A DNA stretch of 32,154 nucleotides from Armatimonadota bacterium (GTDB lineage Bacteria > Armatimonadota > Zipacnadia > Zipacnadales > UBA11051), in the NCBI GenBank assembly GCA_013178155.1, contig JABLXH010000053.1, positions 1 through 32,154 on the forward strand, in the 5' to 3' direction. The translations under genes and the position numbers were made by a program. The notes under the pieces are model-generated. The model did no database searches. It was not told where the DNA came from and worked only from the letters and a program-made list of their open reading frames with translations. Of this stretch, positions 14,345 to 22,209 are shown piece by piece (within the stretch, counting starts at the first letter, position 1; the number at the start of each line of letters is the position of its first letter).

Positions 14345-17281
14345 ATGCGTCAGATCACGCTCTCGCTGTTGGTGGTACTGGCCGGTGTCGCCCTGGCAGC
14401 ACCCGGCTGTGCGCAGGGCCTGCCCGAACTGCCGGACCTGACTGCCGACGAACGAGCGGCCCTGCCTCAGGGTGACTACACCCCTGCCCAGAGCTGGGAG
14501 GCCGAGGTGGCCCCCCATCTCACCGGGCGCGTCGTCCAGGACCTGGAGGCCAGCGGCGGCAACGCCCTGGAGGCGACGCCGGGGCGCGACAAGCCGGACA
14601 CATTGCTCTTCGGCCCGTACCTCGAGCTGGAGCCCGGCAACTACGTCGCCTTCTTTCGTGTGAAGCTGCTGGAGCCCCTGGAAGACGGGGTGGCCCTGCG
14701 CCTCGATGCCTGTGTCGAGTATGCCCAGCAGTTCCTGGGGGCGCGCGAGTTGGCCGCCCCTGACCTGGTGGTCGGCAGGTACGCTGAACTGGCGGTGGGC
14801 TTCCAGTACCCTGGCGGCAAGCTGGAGTGTCGCGCCACGTGGCCTGGCGAGGCGGCGCTGCGAGCAGACCGGGTCAGCCTCTACCGGGTGACGGGCGGTG
14901 ACTTCACCCGGACGGGCTGGCGAGTGCCGGAGGCCAAGCCCAGCGGCCTGCCCAGGGACCTGGCCTACATTCCTGTCGAACGCCCCTTTCCCGATGTCTT
15001 TCCACGCTCCGGGCCCCCGGCCGAGGAGTTGCTGATCGCCGACCTGCGGTCCGAGCGTCAGGACATGCGGCTGCTGATGTACTGCCTGCAGGGCCTCGTG
15101 AACCGCTCCCAGCCCCGGCTGTACTGCATCTCCCACGACATGGACGCCTTCTGGCTGGAGCAGATGACGCAGCGCGGCTTTGTTGCCCGCACCAAGCCGA
15201 TGGCCCAGCCGCGCGACCTGCTGCAGCAGTTCCGCGACGTCTATCAGGGCCTAATCATCACCGATCCGGCGCTCCCAGCCAGCAAGAACGTCGCGACGAT
15301 GCTGGCGAGCGTCCGCGATGGCCTGGCGGTCTCTCCCAGGCTGGCGCGGGAGCTGGATTTGCCGGTACTTGAGGATCTGCGAGGGCGTTGGACGACCAGC
15401 GCCGAGGCCTACCGCTGGGCCTTCGACCACCTCTGGCCCGAACTGAACCACTTCGTAGTCGCCTGCTCTTGGCCTGATCACCTGGGCCTGCGGGACTATC
15501 TGGTGCAGCACAAGGTCTTCATCTTCTGGCTTTCGGGGCCGCTGGATGGCGCCCGCAAGTACGCCTCTCCCGATGCCGAGGTCCGGCTGATGGAGGAACT
15601 GCTGGCCCAGATGCCCGCAAACATCCCGGTGATGAGCTACCCGTGGGCGGGCAAGGATGTCGGCATCGGGGAGGGGCCGGGGGTCAGCCTGTTCGCCGAG
15701 TTCGGCAAGTACCTCGTGGGCTCCATTGACACGACCAATCTGAGTGTCCATTCGGGCCTGCGCCTACCGGAGCCCCGCCAGCAACCCGCGCCGCCGGCCC
15801 CGGCCCTGGACCCGACCAAGGTCTACCTGTCGGTCATCATCTCCGACGGCGACAACCTGCCGGTGCTGAAGGTCAACAACTTCCCGCAACTCTGGCAGGA
15901 CCCGTTGCGCGGTCAGTTCCCGATCGGCTGGACGCTCTGCCCGGCGGCCCATGTGCTGCTGCCGGACCTGGTGGACTACTACTTCCGCACCGCTACGCCG
16001 CAAGACGCCTTCCTGGGCGCGGTGTCGGGCGTGGGCTACACTTACCCCGACCTCTACGGCAAGCGCTTCCGCGACGGTGACCGCCAGCGGGTCTACGATG
16101 GTTTCCTGGACCAGACAGCGGAGTACATGCGTCGCAGCGACCTGCGGGAGCTCTGGATCATGAACGCGACCCGCCCGGAGGTCATTGCCCGTTTCGCTGA
16201 GCGCATCCCGGAACTGGACGCGCTCTTTCCGGACTACGGCCGGCGGGTGCTCTCGGGCGCCGAGGCAACCCACGCGACGGCCCGCAACGTGCCCGTCTTC
16301 CACGCCATCGGCCGGTGGGCGGAGGGCCTCAAGCGCGAACAGCAGATCGCCAACCTGGTGGCCGAGATCCAGGAGATGACCCCCCGCCAGCGCCCGGCCT
16401 TCCTGCACTTCTTCGTCCTCAACTGGTTCGCCGACTTGCCGCTGCTGCAGGAGGTGCTGCAGAGGCTGGGGCCTGACTACGTCGCCGTTCGCCCGGACCA
16501 CCTGGCCCAGCTATGGCACGAGGATGCGCGGCAGCGACAGGTGGACCTCACCCTGCCGCCGACAGCCGCCTACCTGGAAGGACAGCCCTTGCGCCTGCAG
16601 GGCACGCTCCGCAATCTGACCGACCAGGCGCTCTCGGTCTCGCTTACCCTGCAGGGCGCGGGAGAGGCGGCGACCATCGCGCCGGAGCAGGTGGAGTTGG
16701 GCCCGGCGGAGGAGACGTCGGTGATCGTCGGGGGGGTACCCACAGAGAAGCTCGCTACCATCGCGTGCAGCGGCCTCTTCGGGACGCGCACGACCGAACT
16801 GCAACTGACTCCCATCGCGGCCAGCGACATCATTGGCGAGGTCGGGACACTCGGCGCACTCAGCCCGGCGCTGTACCTGGAGGCGGAGGCGCTGGCGCAC
16901 CGCTCGGGTCGCGAGGCAGGGGACGCGGCGGCCAGTGGCGGCAAGTTCTGGTCGGCACAAAAAGGGCAAGCAGAGCCGGGGTATATCGTGTATGGGCCCT
17001 ACCAGCCGCTCGAGGCGGGCAGCTACCTGGCCCTGTTTCGCCTACGGCGCGATGACCCGGGCGATGGGCTGCTGGCGCAGGTGGACACCTGCGTCGGGGG
17101 AGGGTCGCCGCAGACCGGCTTGCGTGATGTCCGGTCCGACGAACTCCCCGAGGGCCAGTTCCGGTGGGTGGCTGTCCCCTTCACCCATCCCGGCGGGCCT
17201 TTCGAGAGCCGGGTTCTATGGTCCGACGCGGCGTCGCTGGCCGTGGATGCCATTGCGGTGTGGCGGGTGCACGAGCGCTGA
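14345..17281 (+). CDS. Secreted GxGYxYP-family putative glycoside hydrolase with duplicated flanking domain
   Basis: 978 residues. The name motif is present exactly as GVGYTYP (562-568) in the central barrel (about 490-740), preceded by the family's N-terminal domain (about 205-480). Residues 1-24 are a Sec signal peptide (MRQITLSLLVVLAGVALAAPGCAQ); the Cys at 22 lacks a canonical lipobox. Residues about 740-840 are an Ig-like linker. Residues 50-183 and 843-976 are two copies of the same beta-rich module, one before and one after the core. GxGYxYP proteins are assigned to glycoside hydrolases only by structure and context; no activity is firmly established to my knowledge. It is monocistronic: divergent from the M24 operon and convergent with GH127. 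The start follows an AAAGGGG sequence at a somewhat long spacing. Confidence 0.88.
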   Translation: MRQITLSLLVVLAGVALAAPGCAQGLPELPDLTADERAALPQGDYTPAQSWEAEVAPHLTGRVVQDLEASGGNALEATPGRDKPDTLLFGPYLELEPGNYVAFFRVKLLEPLEDGVALRLDACVEYAQQFLGARELAAPDLVVGRYAELAVGFQYPGGKLECRATWPGEAALRADRVSLYRVTGGDFTRTGWRVPEAKPSGLPRDLAYIPVERPFPDVFPRSGPPAEELLIADLRSERQDMRLLMYCLQGLVNRSQPRLYCISHDMDAFWLEQMTQRGFVARTKPMAQPRDLLQQFRDVYQGLIITDPALPASKNVATMLASVRDGLAVSPRLARELDLPVLEDLRGRWTTSAEAYRWAFDHLWPELNHFVVACSWPDHLGLRDYLVQHKVFIFWLSGPLDGARKYASPDAEVRLMEELLAQMPANIPVMSYPWAGKDVGIGEGPGVSLFAEFGKYLVGSIDTTNLSVHSGLRLPEPRQQPAPPAPALDPTKVYLSVIISDGDNLPVLKVNNFPQLWQDPLRGQFPIGWTLCPAAHVLLPDLVDYYFRTATPQDAFLGAVSGVGYTYPDLYGKRFRDGDRQRVYDGFLDQTAEYMRRSDLRELWIMNATRPEVIARFAERIPELDALFPDYGRRVLSGAEATHATARNVPVFHAIGRWAEGLKREQQIANLVAEIQEMTPRQRPAFLHFFVLNWFADLPLLQEVLQRLGPDYVAVRPDHLAQLWHEDARQRQVDLTLPPTAAYLEGQPLRLQGTLRNLTDQALSVSLTLQGAGEAATIAPEQVELGPAEETSVIVGGVPTEKLATIACSGLFGTRTTELQLTPIAASDIIGEVGTLGALSPALYLEAEALAHRSGREAGDAAASGGKFWSAQKGQAEPGYIVYGPYQPLEAGSYLALFRLRRDDPGDGLLAQVDTCVGGGSPQTGLRDVRSDELPEGQFRWVAVPFTHPGGPFESRVLWSDAASLAVDAIAVWRVHER
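14492..14893 (+). repeat. Protein-level repeat, copy 1 (GxGYxYP protein residues 50-183)
   Basis: Shares with copy 2 the pattern GPY-x2-LE-x-G-x-Y-x-A-x-FR, then D-x-CV, then PGG and a W residue before the final hydrophobic-R-V. Compare GPYLELEPGNYVAFFRVK here with GPYQPLEAGSYLALFRLR in copy 2. Likely a carbohydrate-binding-type beta-sandwich. Confidence 0.75.
16871..17272 (+). repeat. Protein-level repeat, copy 2 (GxGYxYP protein residues 843-976)
   Basis: Second copy of the flanking module, at the C-terminus. Ends in DAIAVWRV, matching ADRVSLYRV at the end of copy 1. The copies are clearly related in protein but too diverged to suggest recent duplication. Confidence 0.75.
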
Positions 17282-17296
17282 CTGTTCCCGACCGGT

Positions 17297-20086
17297 CTAC
17301 TCCAGCCCGCCGGTTGCAGCCAACCGACGGATCTCGTCGGCGGTCAGTGCGCGGGCGTAGAGCGCGAAGTCATCGAGCCTGCCCAGGAAGCACTCATTGC
17401 CGCCGGTGAAGTTGGGGTTGCAGCCCACGCCGACATTGTGGGCGGCGGAGAAGAGCTGAGCGGGTGCGGCGCAGGTGGCCCGCGCCTCGCCATTGACGTA
17501 GAGCGTGAGCACGGCTCCCTCCTTTACCGCCGCCAGGTGTACCCACTGTCCGTTCTCCAGCCGTATGCCCTCGCTGCCGGCTCCCGTCGAGCCCTCGATG
17601 CGCGCGAAGACGGCGTGGTCGTTGACCACGATCCGCAGGGGGTCGTCAACCGGAACCGCCCAGGCTGAGAAGATTTGCTGGTTGCGGTCGGTGGGCAGGC
17701 CCTCGGGACAGGCCCAGATACAGACCGTGTAGTCCTCGCCAGGGAACTCCCCCACCTCATAGGTCAGCTTGCTCGTGGCGCCGTTACAGGCGATGGCTCC
17801 GGTGGGATTGCCCTTCCGGTCCATGGCGGCGGTGATATCGCGCTGAGTGTCCAGCGTCCCGTAGCTGGGTGTGCCGTCGCCATCCAGGGGACTGGCGACG
17901 ACGACCTCTCCCGGGCCACGCACCGGCGGCTCAGCCTCCGGTGGCACGGTGTTGGGCAACGAGGCGTCCACCGTGAAGCGCCATGGTCCATTCGCGGCGA
18001 GGGTCTCCCCGTGCTCGTTGACCGCGACGACATGCCAGCGATAGGTCCCGTTCGCCTGCAGCCCTTCGGACAACACCACCCGGGTGCCCTCCAGACCCTC
18101 GCGGACGACGACCGGCCCGGCGTCCGGGCCATCGGGAGCAATGACCAGCCGGAAGCGCCGCCCGGTCTGGGCCGAGCGCCGGTAGCCGGTCCACTCGAAA
18201 GCCGTCGGGCCGGCGGCGATGGCTTCACCATCGCGCGGGTGCTTCAGGTAGAAGGGTGCCGGCACCCCGCCGGTCGCCGGGAGCCACGAGCGGTAGTGGG
18301 TGCCATGCGCGCCGGCAGTCGCAAAGTCACAGAGTGTCACCTCGCGCCCGTCCGTCGCCCTCGCGGCCACCAGAACCAGGGGCGCGAAGCGCGTCTGCGG
18401 TGCGCGGACCTCCCGGAGGCGCAGACTGCCCAGGTCCAGGGCCGGCAACTCCGACTCGTCCAGGTCGCTGAAGTGCTGGTCCCAGGCCAGCAGCAGCGGT
18501 CCGCGGTAGATGGCCGCCTGACCCTGGCGACCGAGTTCGCCAGTCCAGTACCGGGGCGTCATGTCCAGCCGCAGGACCACCGTGTCGCCGTCGGCCCAGT
18601 CGCGCTCCAGGGCCAGGTACTGCCCTGCCGACACCTCAGAGACTACCTCACCGTTGACGGCCACTCCAGTTCGGTGGGACCACGCGGGGATACGGAGGCG
18701 CAGGTTCAGCCGCCGGGGCTGGTCGAGTCCCACTTGCAGCCGAACCACACCCTCGGCGGGGTACTCCGTCTCCTGGGTCAGGCGCAGACTGGACCCGTCG
18801 GCCAGCTTGATGTCTGTCGTGCCCGCCCCGTAGAAGTTCACCACCGGCCCCGCCTCGTCCACCATCACGGCCCACTCCGGCAGCATCCCCAGCCCGCGCG
18901 GACCGTTGACCGAGCAGCAGTTGAGCTCCGGTGTGCCGAAGCGTGCCTGGAAGACGATGGCGTGGGCGCTGGCGGCACGCACGCCGTCTGGGGGCGTGTC
19001 GTAGGTCCACCAGCGGCCCGAGGGGTGCTGGGCGCCCAGCAGGGCGTTCCAGGTGGACAGCTCCAGCTCATCGGCCACCGTCGAGTCGCCCGTCAGGCGC
19101 AGCATATCGGTGCTCAGCACCATCCAGGCAATGGTGCAACAGGTCTCGATAGCCCCCTGACTGTAAGGGTTACCCACTGCTTGCTCGCCGGTGGTGAAGC
19201 CGCCGGTCGGGTGGCGGTCGTAGTTGCGGATGCTGGTCCAGTGCTGGATGAAGGCCCGCCGGTAGCGCTCGTCGCCAGTGATGCGCCACAGCTCCACCAG
19301 GCCCTGCAGGCCATGCAAGCTTTCCCAGCGGGGCTTGGGCGTGCGGTAGAAGTCGGTGCCGGCGAGAGCGCTGCGCAGATAGTCGCCCGCTGCCGGGTCC
19401 TCCCACTCCTTCTCGATCTGTCGCACCAGGCGGAGGTAGCGGTCCTCGCCGGTCGTCCGGTAGAGCCAGCCCAGGGCATGGATGATGGAGAGGTTCATCT
19501 CGGTGGACCCGGCCTCCACCATACGCCGGCCAGTGTCGAGATAAATGGCACAGACCAGGTCGGCGACGCGCCGGGCGCAGGCCAGCGCCGCCTCGTCACC
19601 GGTCTCCTCATGCCACAGGAGCAGGGCCACCAGGCAATGGTAATGCCCCCACAGGTCCCAGTGGCCCAGGAGGCGCTCCTGCTTGGGGAAGGGCCCCAGG
19701 TAGCCGTCCTCGGCCTGGGTGCCGATGAGTTCGACGATGACGGCGGCCACATGCTCGCGGAGACGCGGGTCGTCGGTCAGGCGCAGGGCGCCGATGGCCG
19801 AGGTGAGGTACTTCCCCACGAACTCCCCGGCCCAGGGCACCAGGTCCGGCGGCGGCTGGCGGTCGCGGAGGCGGAACATCTCCAGCATCCCCGGGTTGGC
19901 CTGGGGTGCGGGGAGGAGCCAGTTCTGCGTGTTGGCCGCGACGCGCTCCCCGAGCGGACCAGACAGGCGGTACTGACCACGTGGGCTGTGCAGCTTCATG
20001 CTTCTGGCCTCCCTGAGGGCACCATGGCCGTGACTTGGCAGCCAGGAGGCAAACAGCGTGAGTGCGGCCAGACGCGAGGTGATCAT
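17297..20086 (-). CDS. GH127 (DUF1680) beta-L-arabinofuranosidase-like enzyme with fibronectin-like and LamG-like domains
   Basis: 929 residues; the ATG at 20086 follows AGGAG at 8 nt. Residues 1-23 are a Sec signal peptide. Residues about 30-600 form the (alpha/alpha)6 barrel and beta domain of GH127. The zinc and cysteine-nucleophile set of HypBA1-type enzymes is visible as E314, C316 (in AIETCC) and C390-C391 (in ELNCCSVNG); E301 (TTGEQAVG) is a possible acid/base, with a loop shorter than in HypBA1. Residues about 600-715 resemble a fibronectin III-like domain, and about 735-929 a LamG/concanavalin-like domain (GRLDDFALYARALTADEI). The expected reaction is release of beta-L-arabinofuranose from glycans or hydroxyproline-rich glycoproteins outside the cell; other GH127-clan sugars are possible. 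It is divergent from the membrane-protein gene. Confidence 0.9.
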   Translation of the reverse strand: MITSRLAALTLFASWLPSHGHGALREARSMKLHSPRGQYRLSGPLGERVAANTQNWLLPAPQANPGMLEMFRLRDRQPPPDLVPWAGEFVGKYLTSAIGALRLTDDPRLREHVAAVIVELIGTQAEDGYLGPFPKQERLLGHWDLWGHYHCLVALLLWHEETGDEAALACARRVADLVCAIYLDTGRRMVEAGSTEMNLSIIHALGWLYRTTGEDRYLRLVRQIEKEWEDPAAGDYLRSALAGTDFYRTPKPRWESLHGLQGLVELWRITGDERYRRAFIQHWTSIRNYDRHPTGGFTTGEQAVGNPYSQGAIETCCTIAWMVLSTDMLRLTGDSTVADELELSTWNALLGAQHPSGRWWTYDTPPDGVRAASAHAIVFQARFGTPELNCCSVNGPRGLGMLPEWAVMVDEAGPVVNFYGAGTTDIKLADGSSLRLTQETEYPAEGVVRLQVGLDQPRRLNLRLRIPAWSHRTGVAVNGEVVSEVSAGQYLALERDWADGDTVVLRLDMTPRYWTGELGRQGQAAIYRGPLLLAWDQHFSDLDESELPALDLGSLRLREVRAPQTRFAPLVLVAARATDGREVTLCDFATAGAHGTHYRSWLPATGGVPAPFYLKHPRDGEAIAAGPTAFEWTGYRRSAQTGRRFRLVIAPDGPDAGPVVVREGLEGTRVVLSEGLQANGTYRWHVVAVNEHGETLAANGPWRFTVDASLPNTVPPEAEPPVRGPGEVVVASPLDGDGTPSYGTLDTQRDITAAMDRKGNPTGAIACNGATSKLTYEVGEFPGEDYTVCIWACPEGLPTDRNQQIFSAWAVPVDDPLRIVVNDHAVFARIEGSTGAGSEGIRLENGQWVHLAAVKEGAVLTLYVNGEARATCAAPAQLFSAAHNVGVGCNPNFTGGNECFLGRLDDFALYARALTADEIRRLAATGGLE
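17307..17330. terminator. Possible hairpin at the convergent gene ends
   Basis: CGGTTG-CAGC-CAACCG forms a 6-bp stem with 4-nt loop, extended by 3 bp beyond one mismatch. It lies inside the last codons of GH127, near the 15-nt gap to the GxGYxYP stop. No T tract, so a terminator role is weak. Confidence 0.25.
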
Positions 20087-20227
20087 CGGACGGACGCTCC
20101 TGGACGGCGTTGCCGATGGACCCCTTCCTTGCGGTTGCCCCGGTGTCCTGCCGGCAGGTCACAGCACGCGACCGAGGGAACCGTCCAAGGTAAGACTTGC
20201 AACCCCGCACCGTTTCAGTGTGTCCAC
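20087..20227. promoter_or_regulatory. Divergent promoter region between GH127 and the DUF6785-like gene
   Basis: 141 nt between divergent starts. It must drive both genes. No convincing sigma70 pair is seen. It contains the palindrome at 20147-20158. Confidence 0.55.
20147..20158. repeat. 12-bp perfect palindrome CCTGCCGGCAGG
   Basis: Perfect dyad in the divergent region; same CCTGCC/GGCAGG arms as the repeat at 14266-14285, but with no spacer. Candidate regulator binding site, unproven. Confidence 0.45.
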
Positions 20228-22147
20228 ATGGGTGACAGCAGACCCCTGCTAGCCGGTGATACCGCACCGCAGCGCCCGGTGACAGGGCGTGCGCTGGTGC
20301 TAGGGCTGGTGCTGATCCCGCTCAACGCCTACTGGGTCATCATGGCGGAGATGCGTTGGTACCAGATCCTGACCCTGAACCCCTTGTTCGTCACCCCGGT
20401 CTTCTTCCTGCTCGCCCTCGTCGCGTTGAACCGTCTGCTGGTCGTGGTGCGCCCTGCTGCCAGGTTCACCGTAGCCGAGCTGCTCACCGTCTACGTCATG
20501 TTGGCCATCTCCTGCACGGTTGCCACCCACGACTACATCATCAACCTGATGAACACATTGGGGTGGGGGGCCTGGTTCGCCACGCCGGAGAACAAGTGGG
20601 CCGACAACATCCTGCCCTACATGCCCCGCTGGGCCTACGTATGGGATACATCGGCCCTGCGGGGCTACTACGACGGCGGCGGGGGCCTGTATCAGGCCGA
20701 TGTGCTGATGCCGTGGTTGCTGCCTCTGAGCATCTGGCTGGCCTTCATGCTGGTCATGTTCGGCACCATGCTGTGCCTGAACGTCCTGGTGCGCAAGGCC
20801 TGGATCGAGGAGACCAAGCTCAGCTTCCCGGTGGTGCGCCTGCCGCTGGCCATGGTGGGCCTGGACACGCCGGGGCTGTTCCGCTCGTGGGCCATGTGGC
20901 TGGGCGCCGCCTTTCCGCTCATCAACGGCACCCTTAGCGGCCTCAACAAGCTCTGCCCGACCGTGCCCTTCGTCAACACCCGCGCCGTCTTCCCCAGCTT
21001 CCGGAATCCGCCCTGGAACAGCCTGGGCGCGCCTCGGTCGTTCTACCCCTTCGCCATCGGCCTGGGGTACTTCGTGCCGCTGGACGTGCTGTTCTCCTGC
21101 TGGTTCTTCTATCTCTTCATCAAGGCCCAGATGGTCGTGGGCCACTACGCCGGCCTGCGGCTGCCGGGGTTCCCCTATGTCATGGAGCAGGGCATTGGCG
21201 CCTGGACGACCTACGGGGTCCTGCTACTGTACATCACGCGGAGCCACTGGCAGCGCGTACTTGGTGCTCTGTGGAACCGCAGTGACCTCAGCGACGCCGA
21301 TGAGTTGCTGCCCCATCGCGTGGCGTTCTGGGGGGCCATGGCGGGCATGGCGGCGCTGGTGGTGTTCTGGCGCGTCGTGGGGATGACTGTGTTCCCGGCG
21401 ATCCTGGTGGTGGCCGTGTACTTCCTGCTCGCGCTGTCCATCACCCGCGTACGGGCCGAGGCGGGCAGCCAGCACACGGTCTGGGACCTGGAACCCTCCA
21501 ACCTCTTCCGCCTGGTGGACAGCCGCCTGCTGGGGCGCGGCAACATCATCGGCGCGGGCATGAGCCACTGGTTCTGGCGCCTGAACCGCAGCCACGCCAT
21601 GCCGACGCAGCTTGAGGCTCTGAAGATGTGGCATGACCTTGGCCTAAGCCCCCGCAGCCTGCTGGTGCCGCTGGTGGTGGCCACGGTCGCCTCGTGCGTG
21701 GCCGGGCAGTGGGCCTGCCTGCAGGTGGGCTATGACCAGGGCCTGGCCACTCGCTGCATTGGCTTTGCCCGGTGGACGGGCATCGAGATGTTCAGCAGCA
21801 TGAACTCGATGCTGGTGGCCGGGCACAGCTTCGAGTGGCCGCGGCTGGCGGCAGTGGTGCTCTCTTCTCTGTTCACGCTGCTGCTGTGGGTCCAGCAGTC
21901 GCGCTGCGCCTGGCTGTGGCTACACCCGCTGGGCTACTGCGCCGGGCCGGGCATGATCTGGGTCTGGTGCCCCTTCCTGATCGCCTGGGTATTGAAGTCC
22001 GTGATCGTCCGCTACGGCGGCCAGGGCGCCTACCGCCGGGCGATCCCCTTCTTCCTCGGCCTGGTCCTGGGCGACTACTTCATCGGGTCGGTCTGGGCGG
22101 TGCTCAGCCCGGTCCTCAACATTCAGGGGTACCAGATCTTTCACTGA
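20228..22147 (+). CDS. DUF6785-like polytopic membrane protein (candidate transporter)
   Basis: 639 residues from the ATG at 20228. The frame is open far upstream (to 17675), but that part is antisense to GH127 and unlike real protein. No clear ribosome binding site precedes this ATG; a leaderless or weakly initiated message is possible. The protein has about a dozen hydrophobic segments, beginning with ALVLGLVLIPLNAYWVIMAE and LFVTPVFFLLALVALNRLLVV, then conserved soluble stretches (FATPENKWAD, LPRWAY-like MPRWAYVWD, and RKAWIEETKLSFPVVRLPLA). This matches large membrane proteins called DUF6784/DUF6785 in Armatimonadota and Planctomycetota, which have no known function. Divergent pairing with GH127 suggests sugar or oligosaccharide uptake or export; this is inference. 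Confidence 0.8.
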   Translation: MGDSRPLLAGDTAPQRPVTGRALVLGLVLIPLNAYWVIMAEMRWYQILTLNPLFVTPVFFLLALVALNRLLVVVRPAARFTVAELLTVYVMLAISCTVATHDYIINLMNTLGWGAWFATPENKWADNILPYMPRWAYVWDTSALRGYYDGGGGLYQADVLMPWLLPLSIWLAFMLVMFGTMLCLNVLVRKAWIEETKLSFPVVRLPLAMVGLDTPGLFRSWAMWLGAAFPLINGTLSGLNKLCPTVPFVNTRAVFPSFRNPPWNSLGAPRSFYPFAIGLGYFVPLDVLFSCWFFYLFIKAQMVVGHYAGLRLPGFPYVMEQGIGAWTTYGVLLLYITRSHWQRVLGALWNRSDLSDADELLPHRVAFWGAMAGMAALVVFWRVVGMTVFPAILVVAVYFLLALSITRVRAEAGSQHTVWDLEPSNLFRLVDSRLLGRGNIIGAGMSHWFWRLNRSHAMPTQLEALKMWHDLGLSPRSLLVPLVVATVASCVAGQWACLQVGYDQGLATRCIGFARWTGIEMFSSMNSMLVAGHSFEWPRLAAVVLSSLFTLLLWVQQSRCAWLWLHPLGYCAGPGMIWVWCPFLIAWVLKSVIVRYGGQGAYRRAIPFFLGLVLGDYFIGSVWAVLSPVLNIQGYQIFH

Positions 22148-22156
22148 AGGTTCGCA

Positions 22157-22185
22157 GGGGCCGAATGGGGGACGTTGGAGGCCCC
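22157..22185. terminator. Possible hairpin between convergent genes
   Basis: GGGGCC and GGCCCC, 17 nt apart, in the 62-nt gap between the convergent stops at 22147 and 22210. Alternative pairings exist in this G/C-rich stretch and no T tract follows. Confidence 0.25.
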
Positions 22186-22209
22186 CTCCGGCCCCTCCCG
22201 CTAACCCCG

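Noticed and set aside
17675-20227. N-terminal extension of the membrane-protein frame by about 850 codons
   Set aside because: Antisense to GH127 and of shadow composition; the real protein starts at the ATG at 20228, where hydrophobic family-like sequence begins.
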